NCBI GenBank assembly: GCA_024663395.1
Contig: JANFAH010000009.1
Location: 1,364,001-1,428,000, forward strand
Direction of reading: 5' to 3'
From: Pisolithus tinctorius
Lineage: Eukaryota; Basidiomycota; Agaricomycetes; Boletales; Pisolithaceae
Length of the DNA: 64,000 nt
Shown: positions 20,562 through 31,013 of the stretch, in pieces
Numbering within the stretch: position 1 is the first letter of the stretch
Layout of the letters: each line of letters opens with the position of its first letter
Made by a program: the position numbers and the translations under genes
The notes under the pieces: model-generated
What the model was told of the DNA's origin: nothing
The model's database searches: none
What the model saw: the letters and a program-made list of their open reading frames with translations, nothing else

Positions 20562-21294
20562 TGTCAAGTTTGGGCCTACTCCAACCAACTCCAATGCTAG
20601 ACAAGGTCTGGGGAGAGGTTCAGAAGCAAGTCCAACAGAAGGAACTGAACTCTGACTGGTGGAGTGTTGGCAGGAATGAAGTCCACCAAGACAAAGGCAG
20701 AGTGGAATGATGGCATTGGGTTTAGCTCATGTGCTACCCCCTTGCATGATCTCAGCCCTCATATTTCAGAGGGAGAGTACAGACAGAGAGTCAGAGGTAA
20801 CTCTGACAGGCAGAAGTCAGAGACAGAGGGAGTAGGAACTAAGTTGATATTCATACTGAAGAACATCAGAGTACAATACATGCTTCTATACTACTATGGA
20901 GGTACAGTAACCAGAATTGGAACTGACATATGGAGACTCATAAATTTTCAAGTAAAACTCCCTAGACAATGAGTGAAGGGTAGATGGAGGACATATGAAT
21001 GGGTAACATAGGACATCCAAAAAAGGAACAGTCCAGGTGCTGGACCATGTGGTGTGCATGCTGTGGAGTACCTGACTGCACACTGTCAGGGAGAAGTCCA
21101 AAGGGTAGTCACATGACTCCTCAGAGAATGGTCTGTGTGGTCCAGTAGGAGAGCAGTACAAGTCCAACAGCAGTTGGAGTGGAGATGGTTCATAAATGAC
21201 AGAGGACAGGCAGAGTTGGTGCAGAGTGAGTGAATGACCAGCAGAAAAGGGTGTGGAGTGAGTGAGGACTTAGAATGAATGCATGGTCATGACA
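20562..21294 (-). repeat. 5' LTR of gypsy A copy 1
   Basis: 733 bp matching 4043-4775. Inside it, next to the end at 20562, the sequence AGTATGAATAT (20549-20559) is the complement of the family self-primer, so the primer-binding arrangement of copy 2 is conserved here. Confidence 0.9.
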
Positions 21295-22100
21295 TCAGGC
21301 CTCACAGAAACATTTTCCATTTCAGGTTCTGAGCTACAAAGAAGATGCAGCTCTGGTAGATATGTAATGAGTACTTACAGTGTCCATCATGGATGTAGTT
21401 GCAAATGTAGTGCATCATCAGATCATCCAGCATTTTCCATTTCAGCTTTTGAGCTAGAAAGAGGGCACTGCTCTGCAAAATGTGTAACCTAGCATAGCAA
21501 GTAGTTACTGTGTCCATTGCTGATGTAGTTGTAATCTAGTGCATCATCTGATCATCCAGTGTCTTTGCTGTCATCTCCTGCCACCACCCCCTTGTCTGCC
21601 AATCAAGGTGTTGTAGATGGTCATCCTCTGCTAAAAGTTCAGAAGAAGGTACCACTTTGAAGACTTTCTTGTTAAAATCCCATAGCAATCTGATCATGCC
21701 ATGCCCAGAACTTCTCAACAGTGCAATGTATAGATTGAACAAATCCAGACCACCCATGGGGGGTGTTGCAGTATCAAAAAGTACACAGGAATTGTCTGGC
21801 CCTGCACTCAGTAGTCTGTAAATGCATATGCAGCAACCATAGGGTACTGTTGATGCTTCACCACATGCATCATCACACAGACTTTAAAGTAGAGTACTTA
21901 CAATGGCACTAGTACTTTTCAGACCAGGACACTGACTTTGCACAAGGGATGATGGACACTATTGGGAGAGAGTGCACCATAGACTACATGCTATGGGAGT
22001 GCTACTATGAAACTTATCTCCAAGTGTATTTCTATTGTTGAGAGACACAGGTAAGATGCAAGCACAAGCAAGGATAGCACTGATGCAGGTGGCACTTCCT
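21295..22100. other. Unassigned low-CpG region with a 120-bp tandem duplication
   Basis: 21311-21430 is repeated at 21431-21559 with moderate divergence; both units run from CATTTTCCATTTCAG to GATCATCCAG. The minus strand from about 22020 to 21560 has an open stretch including GGLDLFNLYIALLRSSGHGMIRLLWDFNKKVFKVVPSSELL, which looks protein-like, but I do not recognise a family. It may be a remnant of an unidentified gene. Confidence 0.4.
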
Positions 22101-22372
22101 GAGTGTGTCATTATTGGTTTAATATAATTACAAAATTATGGGCCCTTCAGTCAACCCCCTTTGGAGACCTATTGGGTCTGGAAATTTTGATAGATGTATT
22201 AACTGAATTGGTGTCATGTTGTTGGGAATTCTCCCCCACCATGCTTGGAGATTCTCCATTCCCTAGCTGGAGATGCTCCAGAGCAGTGATTCAATATGGT
22301 TGGAGAAAACAATTTCTCCATAATATATATATATTATACATCAAATGAAAGGGCAGCTGGGGTTCAAATTGG

Positions 22373-22497
22373 GCTTTCTCCAGGCTAAATAGACCCCCTT
22401 TCCAGGTTGAACCTGGGCTTTCCCCAGGCTAAATAGACCTGCTTTCCAGGTGAACCTGGGTTTTCCCCAGGCTAAATAGACCCACTTTCCCAGGCCA
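22373..22497. repeat. Minisatellite, about 45-bp unit, just under three copies
   Basis: Three successive units start with a GGGCTTTCTCCAGGCTAAATAG-like segment and continue with a CCAGGT(T)GAACCT segment. No gene is associated. Confidence 0.7.
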
Positions 22498-22499
22498 TG

Positions 22500-23433
22500 T
22501 CCTGGTGGGGATTCTCCATGTGTTATGCCTCATGCCATCCCCTTACTGTTTTTGATTGCATGATACTTATGTGGTCATATGCATAGCAGTAGGAGTGGTC
22601 ATGGTCCTTGCAGTCATTGTCTGGAGCATGGTCTGGATCTTGTTCCATCCCTGGAAGAGCCTAGTGGACTCCAACAGCCCCTATGGCATTCTTACCTTGC
22701 CCTTGACAGTGCATCCAATTCACTTTGATTGTCTACATGTATGCTTCCCCTATTCCATTTCCTCATTTACTGGTGTATAGTGTATATGATATATTTTACC
22801 TCCATCATGACTTTGCCCCCTCACTGCATGTGTTTGATTGTGCAGCCAGTTTGGGCCTTGTTCCCTTTGCTTCTGAGTCACTCTGACTCATTTCTATTTC
22901 ATCATTTATTCCTGCAGTGATCTACTACTTACAGAAATATTATGCACCCTCTGGCAGGAGGTATATAGATAGGCATATGATGCTCTCTGTATCTTTAGTT
23001 TTTCACTACCTTGCAACTCTCCTTGAATATACTCTCTCTTCTCACTTTCCTTGTGTTGGGTGTATACTCCAGACAAAGGGAATCTATCAAAGTCAGGGTT
23101 AGTAGGGAAGCCATAGGGGTTATGATAAGTTTGGCCTTCAGTGTGTCCCTTTGTCCATTCATGCCTAGTCCATTTGATGAAGTCATTGCATCAGAGCACA
23201 ACAAAAGCAAAAAACTCCTGCAGACTCTACAGAGCTCAACAGTCTAAAGACTTCTCACTCTCATGATTCCTTCATGCTATCAAAAATGGAATCACACCCT
23301 GCTTATCTCAATCAATCTCATTGGTCTACAGGTAGCCACTAGGCTATAAGTCCTCCCTAGACCACCCCTATGCTGACAGGTTACCTTCAGATCATAATCC
23401 CACCCTCAGCCTTTTTTTGCACTTCTTGTCAAA
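22500..23433. other. Unassigned region
   Basis: Low-CpG sequence with short open stretches on both strands and no recognisable protein or RNA. It may hold the leader of the gag fragment that follows. Confidence 0.4.
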
Positions 23434-24766
23434 GTGTCTTCACCCTCTTGTAAAGCCCCAGTACCACCTCCCTGCCCTAGAAGACTTTTTGGCAGAGGAC
23501 TCAGAGTTTGGCTGCCTCTACCCCCACACCCAACTGCCACTTTTCTGTCTCAACAATGTGAGTCAGAAGTCATCACTAGTTCTGGAGAAGAAGACAATGC
23601 ATCAGTGTCCATGGATCTCAGATCAGTTTTAGACAACAAACAGGAACTAGAAATGTCTAGAATGGAGTTAGATCATGCAGAGTCAGAGATGCCAGCAACT
23701 ATGGAATGGACCTTCTCAGAAGCACAAGTTGCTTCAATGATTCAAGCCACACAAAATCCTTTTTTTGCCAAAACCCCTAGTGCTGAGATGCTAACTTGGT
23801 GGTATGCCCAAGAGTTCAGAAAGACCCCAGAGTTCCCAATTGGTGGGAAAAGTAAGGGTAAGAAACCAGAGGCAACCAAAGGAAGCATACATGCACCCCC
23901 TACCCCTACTGGAGGAAGGGAGTTTAACATCAATTACCACAAGAATATGACAGGAGCCATTGTACCCTCCAACACTGGGTGATGCAAGTAAAAGGATATC
24001 TTGCCCTCAACTCCCATGTCTATCAGACTAATCACCAAAAAATCACCTTTGCCCTTACATTTATGACCAACGGAGTGGCCACATCCTTTGTGGGAAATTA
24101 CCAGAATGAGAATGACATGGGCAGACATCTCATGTTCTACAAGTCCTTTGATCAGTTTATCAAAAGGCTAAAGGCTTTGTTTGAGTCCAGAGACCAGACC
24201 ATTCTTGTTATCATCAAGCTATCCTCCATCACTCAAGGAAAACATGAACTTGAATGATACATTGCAGATTTCATAGGACTCATAAACAAAGCCAGCCTAT
24301 GCAAAGACTCTCACAAAGGAGGAGTCTTCTTCAGAAAGGGACTTGCCCCTGACTATTGTAACTGGATCCATAACACCAGAAAGGCCCCTATTACAGTAAA
24401 TGAATGGATTGTAGCTGCTGGAGAAGCCCATACTGCCATTGCCATGTGTTGGATCTTAGAAGGAAAAGATTTGGACCACTGCCAATTCATTTCCTATCAC
24501 ACACCACATCACAACCCTGATGCTATGGATGTCAATCAATGACAAAAGACTACCATGCATTGCACAGATATTAAGTGCTTTAATTGTCAAGAGACTGGTC
24601 ACATCAAACATGACTGCAAGAAGCCAGTGAAGACTTTGGAGAACTGGATAAACTTTATCATCTCAATCAAAGTGATCTGAGAAGATGGGAAAGAAGTTAA
24701 GCCAGAAATTGAACAATGGATCACAGAGATTGTAGAAGTCAAAGTTAAGAAAGAGGATTTTTGAAC
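23434..24766 (+). pseudogene. Retrotransposon gag fragment with zinc knuckle
   Basis: A plus-strand gag remnant in at least two frames (23434-23982, then 23979 onward). The capsid-like region includes DMGRHLMFYKSFDQFIKRLKALFESRDQT and YIADFIGLINKA...FFRKGLAPDYCNWI. A canonical CCHC box (C-X2-C-X4-H-X4-C, CFNCQETGHIKHDC) lies at 24576-24617. Stops at 24256, 24539, near 24678 and at 24764 are consistent with CGA or CAA decay. No protease, RT or integrase follows, so this is a gag-only fragment of an LTR element distinct from families A and the young gypsy. Confidence 0.75.
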
Positions 24767-24999
24767 AGGACTGCTGAACTGCTTTTTTATTTGTTATTAT
24801 TTATTATTTAATTTTAATTCTCAGTTTAAAGTGCCTGAGGGTATGTAGGCACACCCTATGCTACACTATACTGGCAGGATGCAAGGTCAGAGAGTGCTAA
24901 TGGGAAGGCACCTAACATAGAGTCAAACAACACTGCCTGATGCCATGAGGGTGGACAGAGGAGAACTGGGACCAGTGAATGCTACAGGCAGAAGTAAAG

Positions 25000-25757
25000 T
25001 CAAAAAGTCAGGGTGGGGGGGGTGATGCTGAGGGCAGCCTACTGAGGGGTTGAAAAGACCCAGCTAAGTAGTAGTAGGGAGGTGAGAGAAGGGGGGGGGC
25101 TTCCTGAGGAGCATACAGCATGGCAATGATGGTACTTGAGGGGGCCTTTTCCAACATGACTAAGTCTCCATTGGAGTCAAAGCCAAAGTGGACAGAGCCC
25201 CATCTCTTGAACATCACAGAGACCACCTGGTATATGTCCTCAGGGAGTGAACTGGTGTAAGTGGGGACCATGGAGGAGTCAGTGTGGCAAAGGAACACTG
25301 GGCAGAACTTGTTGTCTAGTATGGGTTGCAGTCAAGTGTGGTCTGGGTGGGCTGTGCACTCCTGCATGGTGGATAGTGATAATGAGGAGGGAGGGGATGG
25401 GGAGTGGGGGGGCATGGCCATGGGGACAGTGCCTGTGGACTACATGATTTGATGGGATGCCTCATGGGCTTTACAGAAGGCTTCAAACTTGGCATGTAAG
25501 GCCACTATCTCAGCATAGAGCTCTGCTACCTCTGCCAAGGGTTCTGAGGAAGGGGGGGGGATCCTACTACCAAGACAAGGCTCTGAGGGTGAGCTGGAAG
25601 GGGGGAGGGGCTTATGGAGAGCCTGCTGAGTGCATAAGTGCACCAGCATGTTGTTTTGATAGAGCTTCATGAAATCAGGGTGCACCTGCCTGGTCTCTGG
25701 CACCAGGGCCAGAGGGCTAGTTGGGTTTTGGAGGAGTGGAAGACTGAAACAATCCAT
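25000..25757 (-). pseudogene. Unrecognised minus-strand gene remnant
   Basis: Two open stretches (25757-25440 and 25298-25008) may belong to one degraded gene. The first has a heptad-like segment (EVAELYAEIVALHAKFEAFCKAHEA). The second has a compact segment (EDIYQVVSVMFKRWGSVHFGFDSNGDLVMLEK) and a Pro/Ser-rich tail. I do not recognise a family. The text style resembles the unassigned gene split by the Plavaka element, but no homology is claimed. Confidence 0.35.
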
Positions 25758-25912
25758 TGGATCACCTTGGGGTTGTCCTTACTGCAAGTGATAGGGACAG
25801 TGGGAACAGGGTGGGTTTTCCAGCATGGGGGCCAACTCTTATGGTCCAGGACCAGGTGGGGGGTGGGCAGTGAGGTGGCAGAGCACCACATGTGGAACAG
25901 CTGGCAGTGCAG

Positions 25913-27260
25913 TGTGAGTCAAAGTGTGGTTCAGTGGAGTAAACCAACCAAAATCAACACAAAAGACAAAGAAAGCAAGTGGTGGTGTGCCTATGCAGTA
26001 CCTAGATGGTAGAAGGTCTTATTTGGGCAGGTTTTTGTGAGTTACAACACTCAAAGACAAGTGCTGAGGGTTGGGGGTGCTCCTGATGAGAAGGGAGCAA
26101 AAATGCAAGAGGAAGCAATGGGATAGACTGCTGTCAGCCTACAGAAGGATGGATGATGACTTAATTCAATGTCCTAAGCTATTCCAAGCCCAGGGAGGAC
26201 TTGGAGCAAAGTATATTAATGATAAGTGATGATAGGTGAAGTAGACAATAGTTAGACCTTAATAAAGCCTCAACTATCAAAGCTGATGAATTACTGAGGG
26301 ACAATGAAATGAGAGCAAGAGGGGCTCTCTGGTGTCTTCTTCCTGCCAGCTATCTAAGTACAGTGATTTATATACAGTACATGGGCATTGCCTATGGAAA
26401 ACAAGGTGTAAACACTTGGTAAGTGATTGGTAACTGATAAGTAAGGAATGTAAGCAGTGTGTAATTGACTTAGAAAGCACTGGTGAGCATTGGTAAGGAT
26501 AAATAAGCCAAAAAGCAAAGAATCAGTAAGCAAAGTCAAAAGAGCAGTAAGTATTGGCAATAGGTGAGTCAAGGACAGTCAGAATTTCAAAGTATGAGTC
26601 AAGCATTGGAGTAAGTGCACTGGAATCACATTAGGGGGAGGCTGTGCATGTCACATCTTGAAGGAATTGCTTCTAGGCCAAGGTGGGATGACAGAGAGGC
26701 AGCACTAATCTGATGCCAATATAGGACATCCAAAAGGGGATGGCAGGTGTCAGGTGTCAAAAGGGGCCAAGCTTTGGGGGTCTGTGGGGTGACAGGAGCA
26801 TAGGGGATTGTATTCCTCACCCCTCCCTAACTGTCCTCTCAGTGAAGCAAATAAAAACTTCATGGATGAGACTCTGTTGGAAGAGAGGATGAAGGGGGAG
26901 TGTCTTCTGCTGTATCTTGCAACAAGAAGGCAAGATGTGTCATACTTGTCATTGATGTGATCATGGAGAGTGGAGAACAGTAGTTTATACTGTAGCTGTC
27001 ACAAGCTGTCACAATTTTGGAAGAATGATGGATGAGACTGGTATGAAGACATTGCAGGGAGCAGGGAGGAAGGATCCCTATGCTTCTTGGACTGGAGAGA
27101 CTGAAATGACCATATAAGACCTTTCTAACTGAATGACAGACCTGAGGCAACCAAGGAATGTCCTCCTGGAGGTCATACTGACAAAAAGAACATGCTGTCC
27201 AAGCTGAATGGGCTGAGAGGGGGTGGACAAGGATGGGATGTACCAGGAAGCTTCAGACAG
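25913..27260 (-). repeat. Divergent family B LTR, truncated
   Basis: It starts TGTGAGTCAAAGTGTGG like the full family B units and follows them at lower identity, including the TATATAAA-containing segment near 26370. It breaks off at 27260, before the LTR terminus. Confidence 0.65.
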
Positions 27261-27440
27261 TGTCACACACCAAAGATGTTTGGTGATGTGGACATGAATA
27301 ATGCTGATGAATGGAGATGAAAGACTAGAGCCCTAATGCATAGAATGACACCCAGGAATGTTGGTAGTCATCCTTTGCACAAGAACAAGTTATCAATGCC
27401 AAAGAAAAGAGAAGGAAGCAAGTTAAGCACCTATAAAACT
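27261..27440 (+). repeat. Family B LTR terminus in inverted orientation
   Basis: It begins precisely with TGTCACACACCAAAG, the minus-strand start of family B, but here on the plus strand. It follows the first 170-180 bp of the LTR. It abuts the truncated minus-strand copy at 27260, so the two form a head-to-head junction, most simply a rearrangement. Confidence 0.6.
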
Positions 27441-27449
27441 TCTTAAGTG

Positions 27450-27555
27450 CCTGTGTATGTGTAAAAGGTGTGATTACTCTCTTCTCAAGCTCACATGCAT
27501 GAAGTGAACCATCTGGTATTCATGTAGTAAGACATAGAAAAGAAAGTTATTTACA
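27450..27555 (+). repeat. Dispersed repeat, also at 62575-62690
   Basis: About 105 bp (GTGTGATTA...CTTCTCAAGCTCA...GAAGTGAA...GTTATTTACAT) is closely matched by 62575-62690 in the same orientation. Identity of the parent element is unknown. Confidence 0.55.
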
Positions 27556-27931
27556 TGAGATTCTGAGACATATCTTATATACAAGCAGAGCATGTGTGGA
27601 GTATAAACTTGGTTTATTACTAAGCTAATGGGTCACCAAGGGGCATGATACATGGGATCTCTAGTTCATATGAGGCACATTTGGGTGGCATCATTATCCC
27701 CCTTTTGTGTGACCTCACTGGTCAGGTATGGCATCATACCTCACAGCCCCCTTATTATCTGGCATGCAGTAGTTACAAAGGATCCATCACCTTTCTGAGC
27801 TGTCCTACCACATCACCAGGTAAGTTACACTCCTCACTTATTTAATCTCCTTTCTGACCTGTTGTACCTCATCACCAGTGCCATTTTTGCTATAATTATA
27901 ATTGATTCACTGACCACCTTTGGCCCAGCCT

Positions 27932-29180
27932 ATGTCCACTGAAAGAAATGCCTTGGAGTCTTGGGATCCCCCCTCAGAAGAAGGGGAGAATGCATTCAAA
28001 TGGGATGCTGAATGCATCAAACAGTGTGAAGAGTTCATTGACAGATATAGAAAGGGGGAAATCATCAAATCCTTGGTGTTGCTTGGAATCAGGGAGGTTC
28101 TCGTCGACGCACCAGCTATCAAATCAGGAGGATCAGAATGCCTCTCAATTGCTCTCACCATCTATGTTGACATGCTCAATGAAGTTGATAGATCGACTGA
28201 CAGAGCAGCCCAGCATGGAGAGCAACAGTCAAGTCAGACCTTATCTTGAGTGATCTTGAGAAAGGACAAACAGCGAGATGAAGAAAGGAGATCAGAAGAG
28301 GATGAGACTGATGGATTGGATAGGCTCTCCAAACACTCATCTTGAGGAGGAGATGATGAACAACACCCAGTTAAAAGAAAGTGAGTCGAGCTTGATGTTA
28401 GAAGTTTCCCTTGGAATGAGTGGTGACAGGCACAAGTTGCCACTCTTGCAGAGGATATCAGAACAACCTTTGAACAAATCGAACTTTACTCAAAAGATCC
28501 CAGACAAGTCATTGAGCACATTCTCTCCACACCAGGATGTCCACCCTTTCCACCCAGTCAGTGGACAAACCTCATGCAGTGGAAGTATGTTGACTTGGCC
28601 AAAGTCCTTGAATTAGTGCATTCCACCAAGCTCAACCCCAAACAATCCCACATTATTGATGACAAGGTTGAATTGTCCTTCAGAGTATCAAAACCTGCAG
28701 GAACCATCAAATCAGCAGCAGATCACAACACCACTTTCACCATGTTCATCAAGGCCCTCACATTCATTTTCCCTCAACAATGGGAGGAGTATTTGGAATA
28801 CCAAGCACACATTGGTCACCTCTTCCATTCCATTGAACCAATCTTCCATTCAAGAGTCATCGACTATGACTGTGCAGTCCAAAATCATGTGTCTGTCCAA
28901 CAACACCTATGTGTCACTGATCCTTCCCAATTTGACGACCTTAGGACCACTTTCTTGTCCTCTCATGGTGTCAGTTCCCATTCCTCTGAATTTGCACCTT
29001 CAGTGTGGAGCAGATTTAGATCAGGACCATCTGGTGAGTTCCAAGACCCCTGCCATTGGTGGAATTGTGGCCTCTGTCAAAAGTCCAAAGCTGAGTGTTT
29101 CTATGCACACTGCTGCGACCAAAGAGGGTGTTGCAGATCACACAAGAGACCTGAATGTTCAAAGGTGGCAAGGGTTTGAG
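27932..29180 (+). pseudogene. DIRS gag-like protein, broken
   Basis: ATG at 27932 (MSTERNALESWDPPSEEGENAFKWD). The reading stops at 28249 and resumes in other frames to 29179. Recognisable parts are QWTNLMQWKYVDLAKVLELVHS, a helical region (FPQQWEEYLEYQAHIGHLFHSIEPIFHSRVIDYDCAVQNHV), and a Cys/His cluster near 29045-29165 (WNCGLCQKSKAECFYAHCCDQRGC...HKRPEC). Such a region occurs before the RT in fungal DIRS-like elements; the comparison is from memory. Confidence 0.65.
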
Positions 29181-29279
29181 AATGATCAAATTGTGCAGGG
29201 TCAATGTTTCCATCATCAGTATGTTTGGGGACATAGTCATTCCTTTGTTAGTTGGACTGCTCTTTGGACTGAAACCACT

Positions 29280-31013
29280 CTACCCTTGCCTCAACCTCCT
29301 CCTGAGGAATTTGAAAACACTGTAGCTGTTGATACAATCTCCTCAAATCCTCATCTGTTCCAGGTTATTACACCTATCAATGTTGACCACTTTGAGGAGC
29401 TTTTACATGATCATCCTAACCAGAATTTCATCCAATCTATCTGTTGTGGTCTTTGTGAAGGTTTTTGGCCTTACATGCATACTCATCATTGTGACTGGCC
29501 CCCTACATGGGATAATTCTTGTTGCCCCTTAAAATCTGCTGAAGAAATAGAGTTCATTAACACTCAAGTTGAAAAAGAAATTGCCAAGGGTTGCTTCTCA
29601 AAAGATTTCAGACCGAACCTTCTATTGGGGATGTACTCAATGCCTATACATGCTGTGCCAAAACCTGGGGTTAAAAAATTCTGGCTGGTTACTGATCATA
29701 GTGCTGGAGAATATGCTCTGAACAATATGATCAGTTGAGAAGATGTATCAGGTGTCATGCTTGATAATGTCTATGATTTAGGCCAGGCACTCTGTCACTA
29801 TCGCCTCACTCATCCCTTAGAATGTTTGGTTGTTTGGAAAGGGGACATTAGCAAAGCTTATTGCCTAATGCCCATGCATCCCCTCTGGCAAATCGAACAG
29901 GTCATCACCATTGGGTCACACTGTTATGTTGATCACTGCAATGTCTTTGGAGGACAGGCACCACAGCATCTCTGGCATGGGTTCATGTCATTAGTCATTT
30001 GGATTGTCATCTTCAAACTCCTTGTTGTTTATAGCTTCCTTTATGTTGGTGATTCATTCAGGTTTGTACCCAAGTCATTGACTGAATGGTATCAACCCTA
30101 TTCTAAATCGCTTCCAGGCCTGCTCATAACTGTTCTTCATCTGTGGGATTTGCTCAGCATTCCACAGGAGGAGAAGAAACAACTCTCAGGTTCAGTTCTC
30201 CCTGTTATCAGTTTTGAGGTTGACCCTAATCTCATGCAGGTGTGCATGACCCTTGAATCCCAGGAATGGCTCCTTGACCAGGTCCATTCCTTTGCACACC
30301 AGGGAACTCAACACTCACTTCGCAATTTTCAATGTCTTGCTGGCTACCTCAACTGGACTCTAAATGTTTATCCCATGCTTCATCCAGGGCTCTCTGCCCT
30401 CTATGCTAAAACAGCTGGTAAAGAAAACATGGGAGCTTTTTTGTGGGTCAACCATGACCTCGATTGTGAACTCCAAATGGTTTGCCTCCCATATTGAGAC
30501 ATCTGATGGCGTCTTTTTCCTCTCTACTGTATCCTGGAATCATCACTGTCTTCCCACTTCCACTTTGGTGGCCCTCACAGATGCCTCTGATGATGGGTTA
30601 GGTTTCTGGTTTCTGTCCTTGGGTTTGGGTTACACCTCATCTGTCCCAACTTCCTACCACTCACACCCAATCTTCTTCCTGGAAGCCCTTGTTGTCCTGG
30701 CCATGATTCAACATGCCATCTGTTTCCTGCCACATGGTGGATGCATGGTGATATATACAGATAACTTTAACTCCATGTCAATGTTCAACACCCTTGCAGC
30801 CCTCCCCCACTACAACTGGATCCTCCTCTCTGCTGTTGACACACTCCTTGCTCATGACCTTGATTTCCATGTGTTTTACATCCCTGGTCAGGAAAACATC
30901 ATCACAGATCACCTTTCTCATGGGCATGTGTCTGATGCTGTTGCCCTTTCCCTGAATCTGAGTGTTTCAGGTTTTACACCCCCTCAGGATGCACTGGGGG
31001 TTGCCCCTCACTG
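29280..31013 (+). pseudogene. DIRS reverse transcriptase and RNase H, broken
   Basis: RT signals include IEFINTQVEKEIAKGCFS...MPIHAVPKPGVKKFWLVTDHSAGEYALNNMIS, WKGDISKAYCLMPMHP and a catalytic box altered to YVGD (30042-30053; YVDD expected). RNase H signals include VALTDASDDGLGFWF, the Glu in FFLEALVVLAMI and VIYTDNFNSM, then IPGQENIITDHLS. A TGA at 29736-29738 and frame changes near 30400 break the gene. Confidence 0.75.

Larger units (their letters stand above)
4043..21294 (-). mobile_element. Ty3/gypsy retrotransposon family A, copy 1 (old, multiply interrupted)
   Basis: A minus-strand chromodomain gypsy element. 3' LTR 4043-4775, antisense gene 4968-6258, pol 6471-9764 continuing at 15629-16055, gag 16046-20500, 5' LTR 20562-21294. 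It is interrupted by the young gypsy element (9770-15623), a solo LTR (17132-18092) and a family B unit (18218-20433). Removing these leaves about 8.2 kb. Both LTRs are 733 bp. CpG is almost absent and many CGA codons have become TGA. No matching target duplication is seen (left TATAC, right TCAGG), so one end may have been rearranged. Confidence 0.9.
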
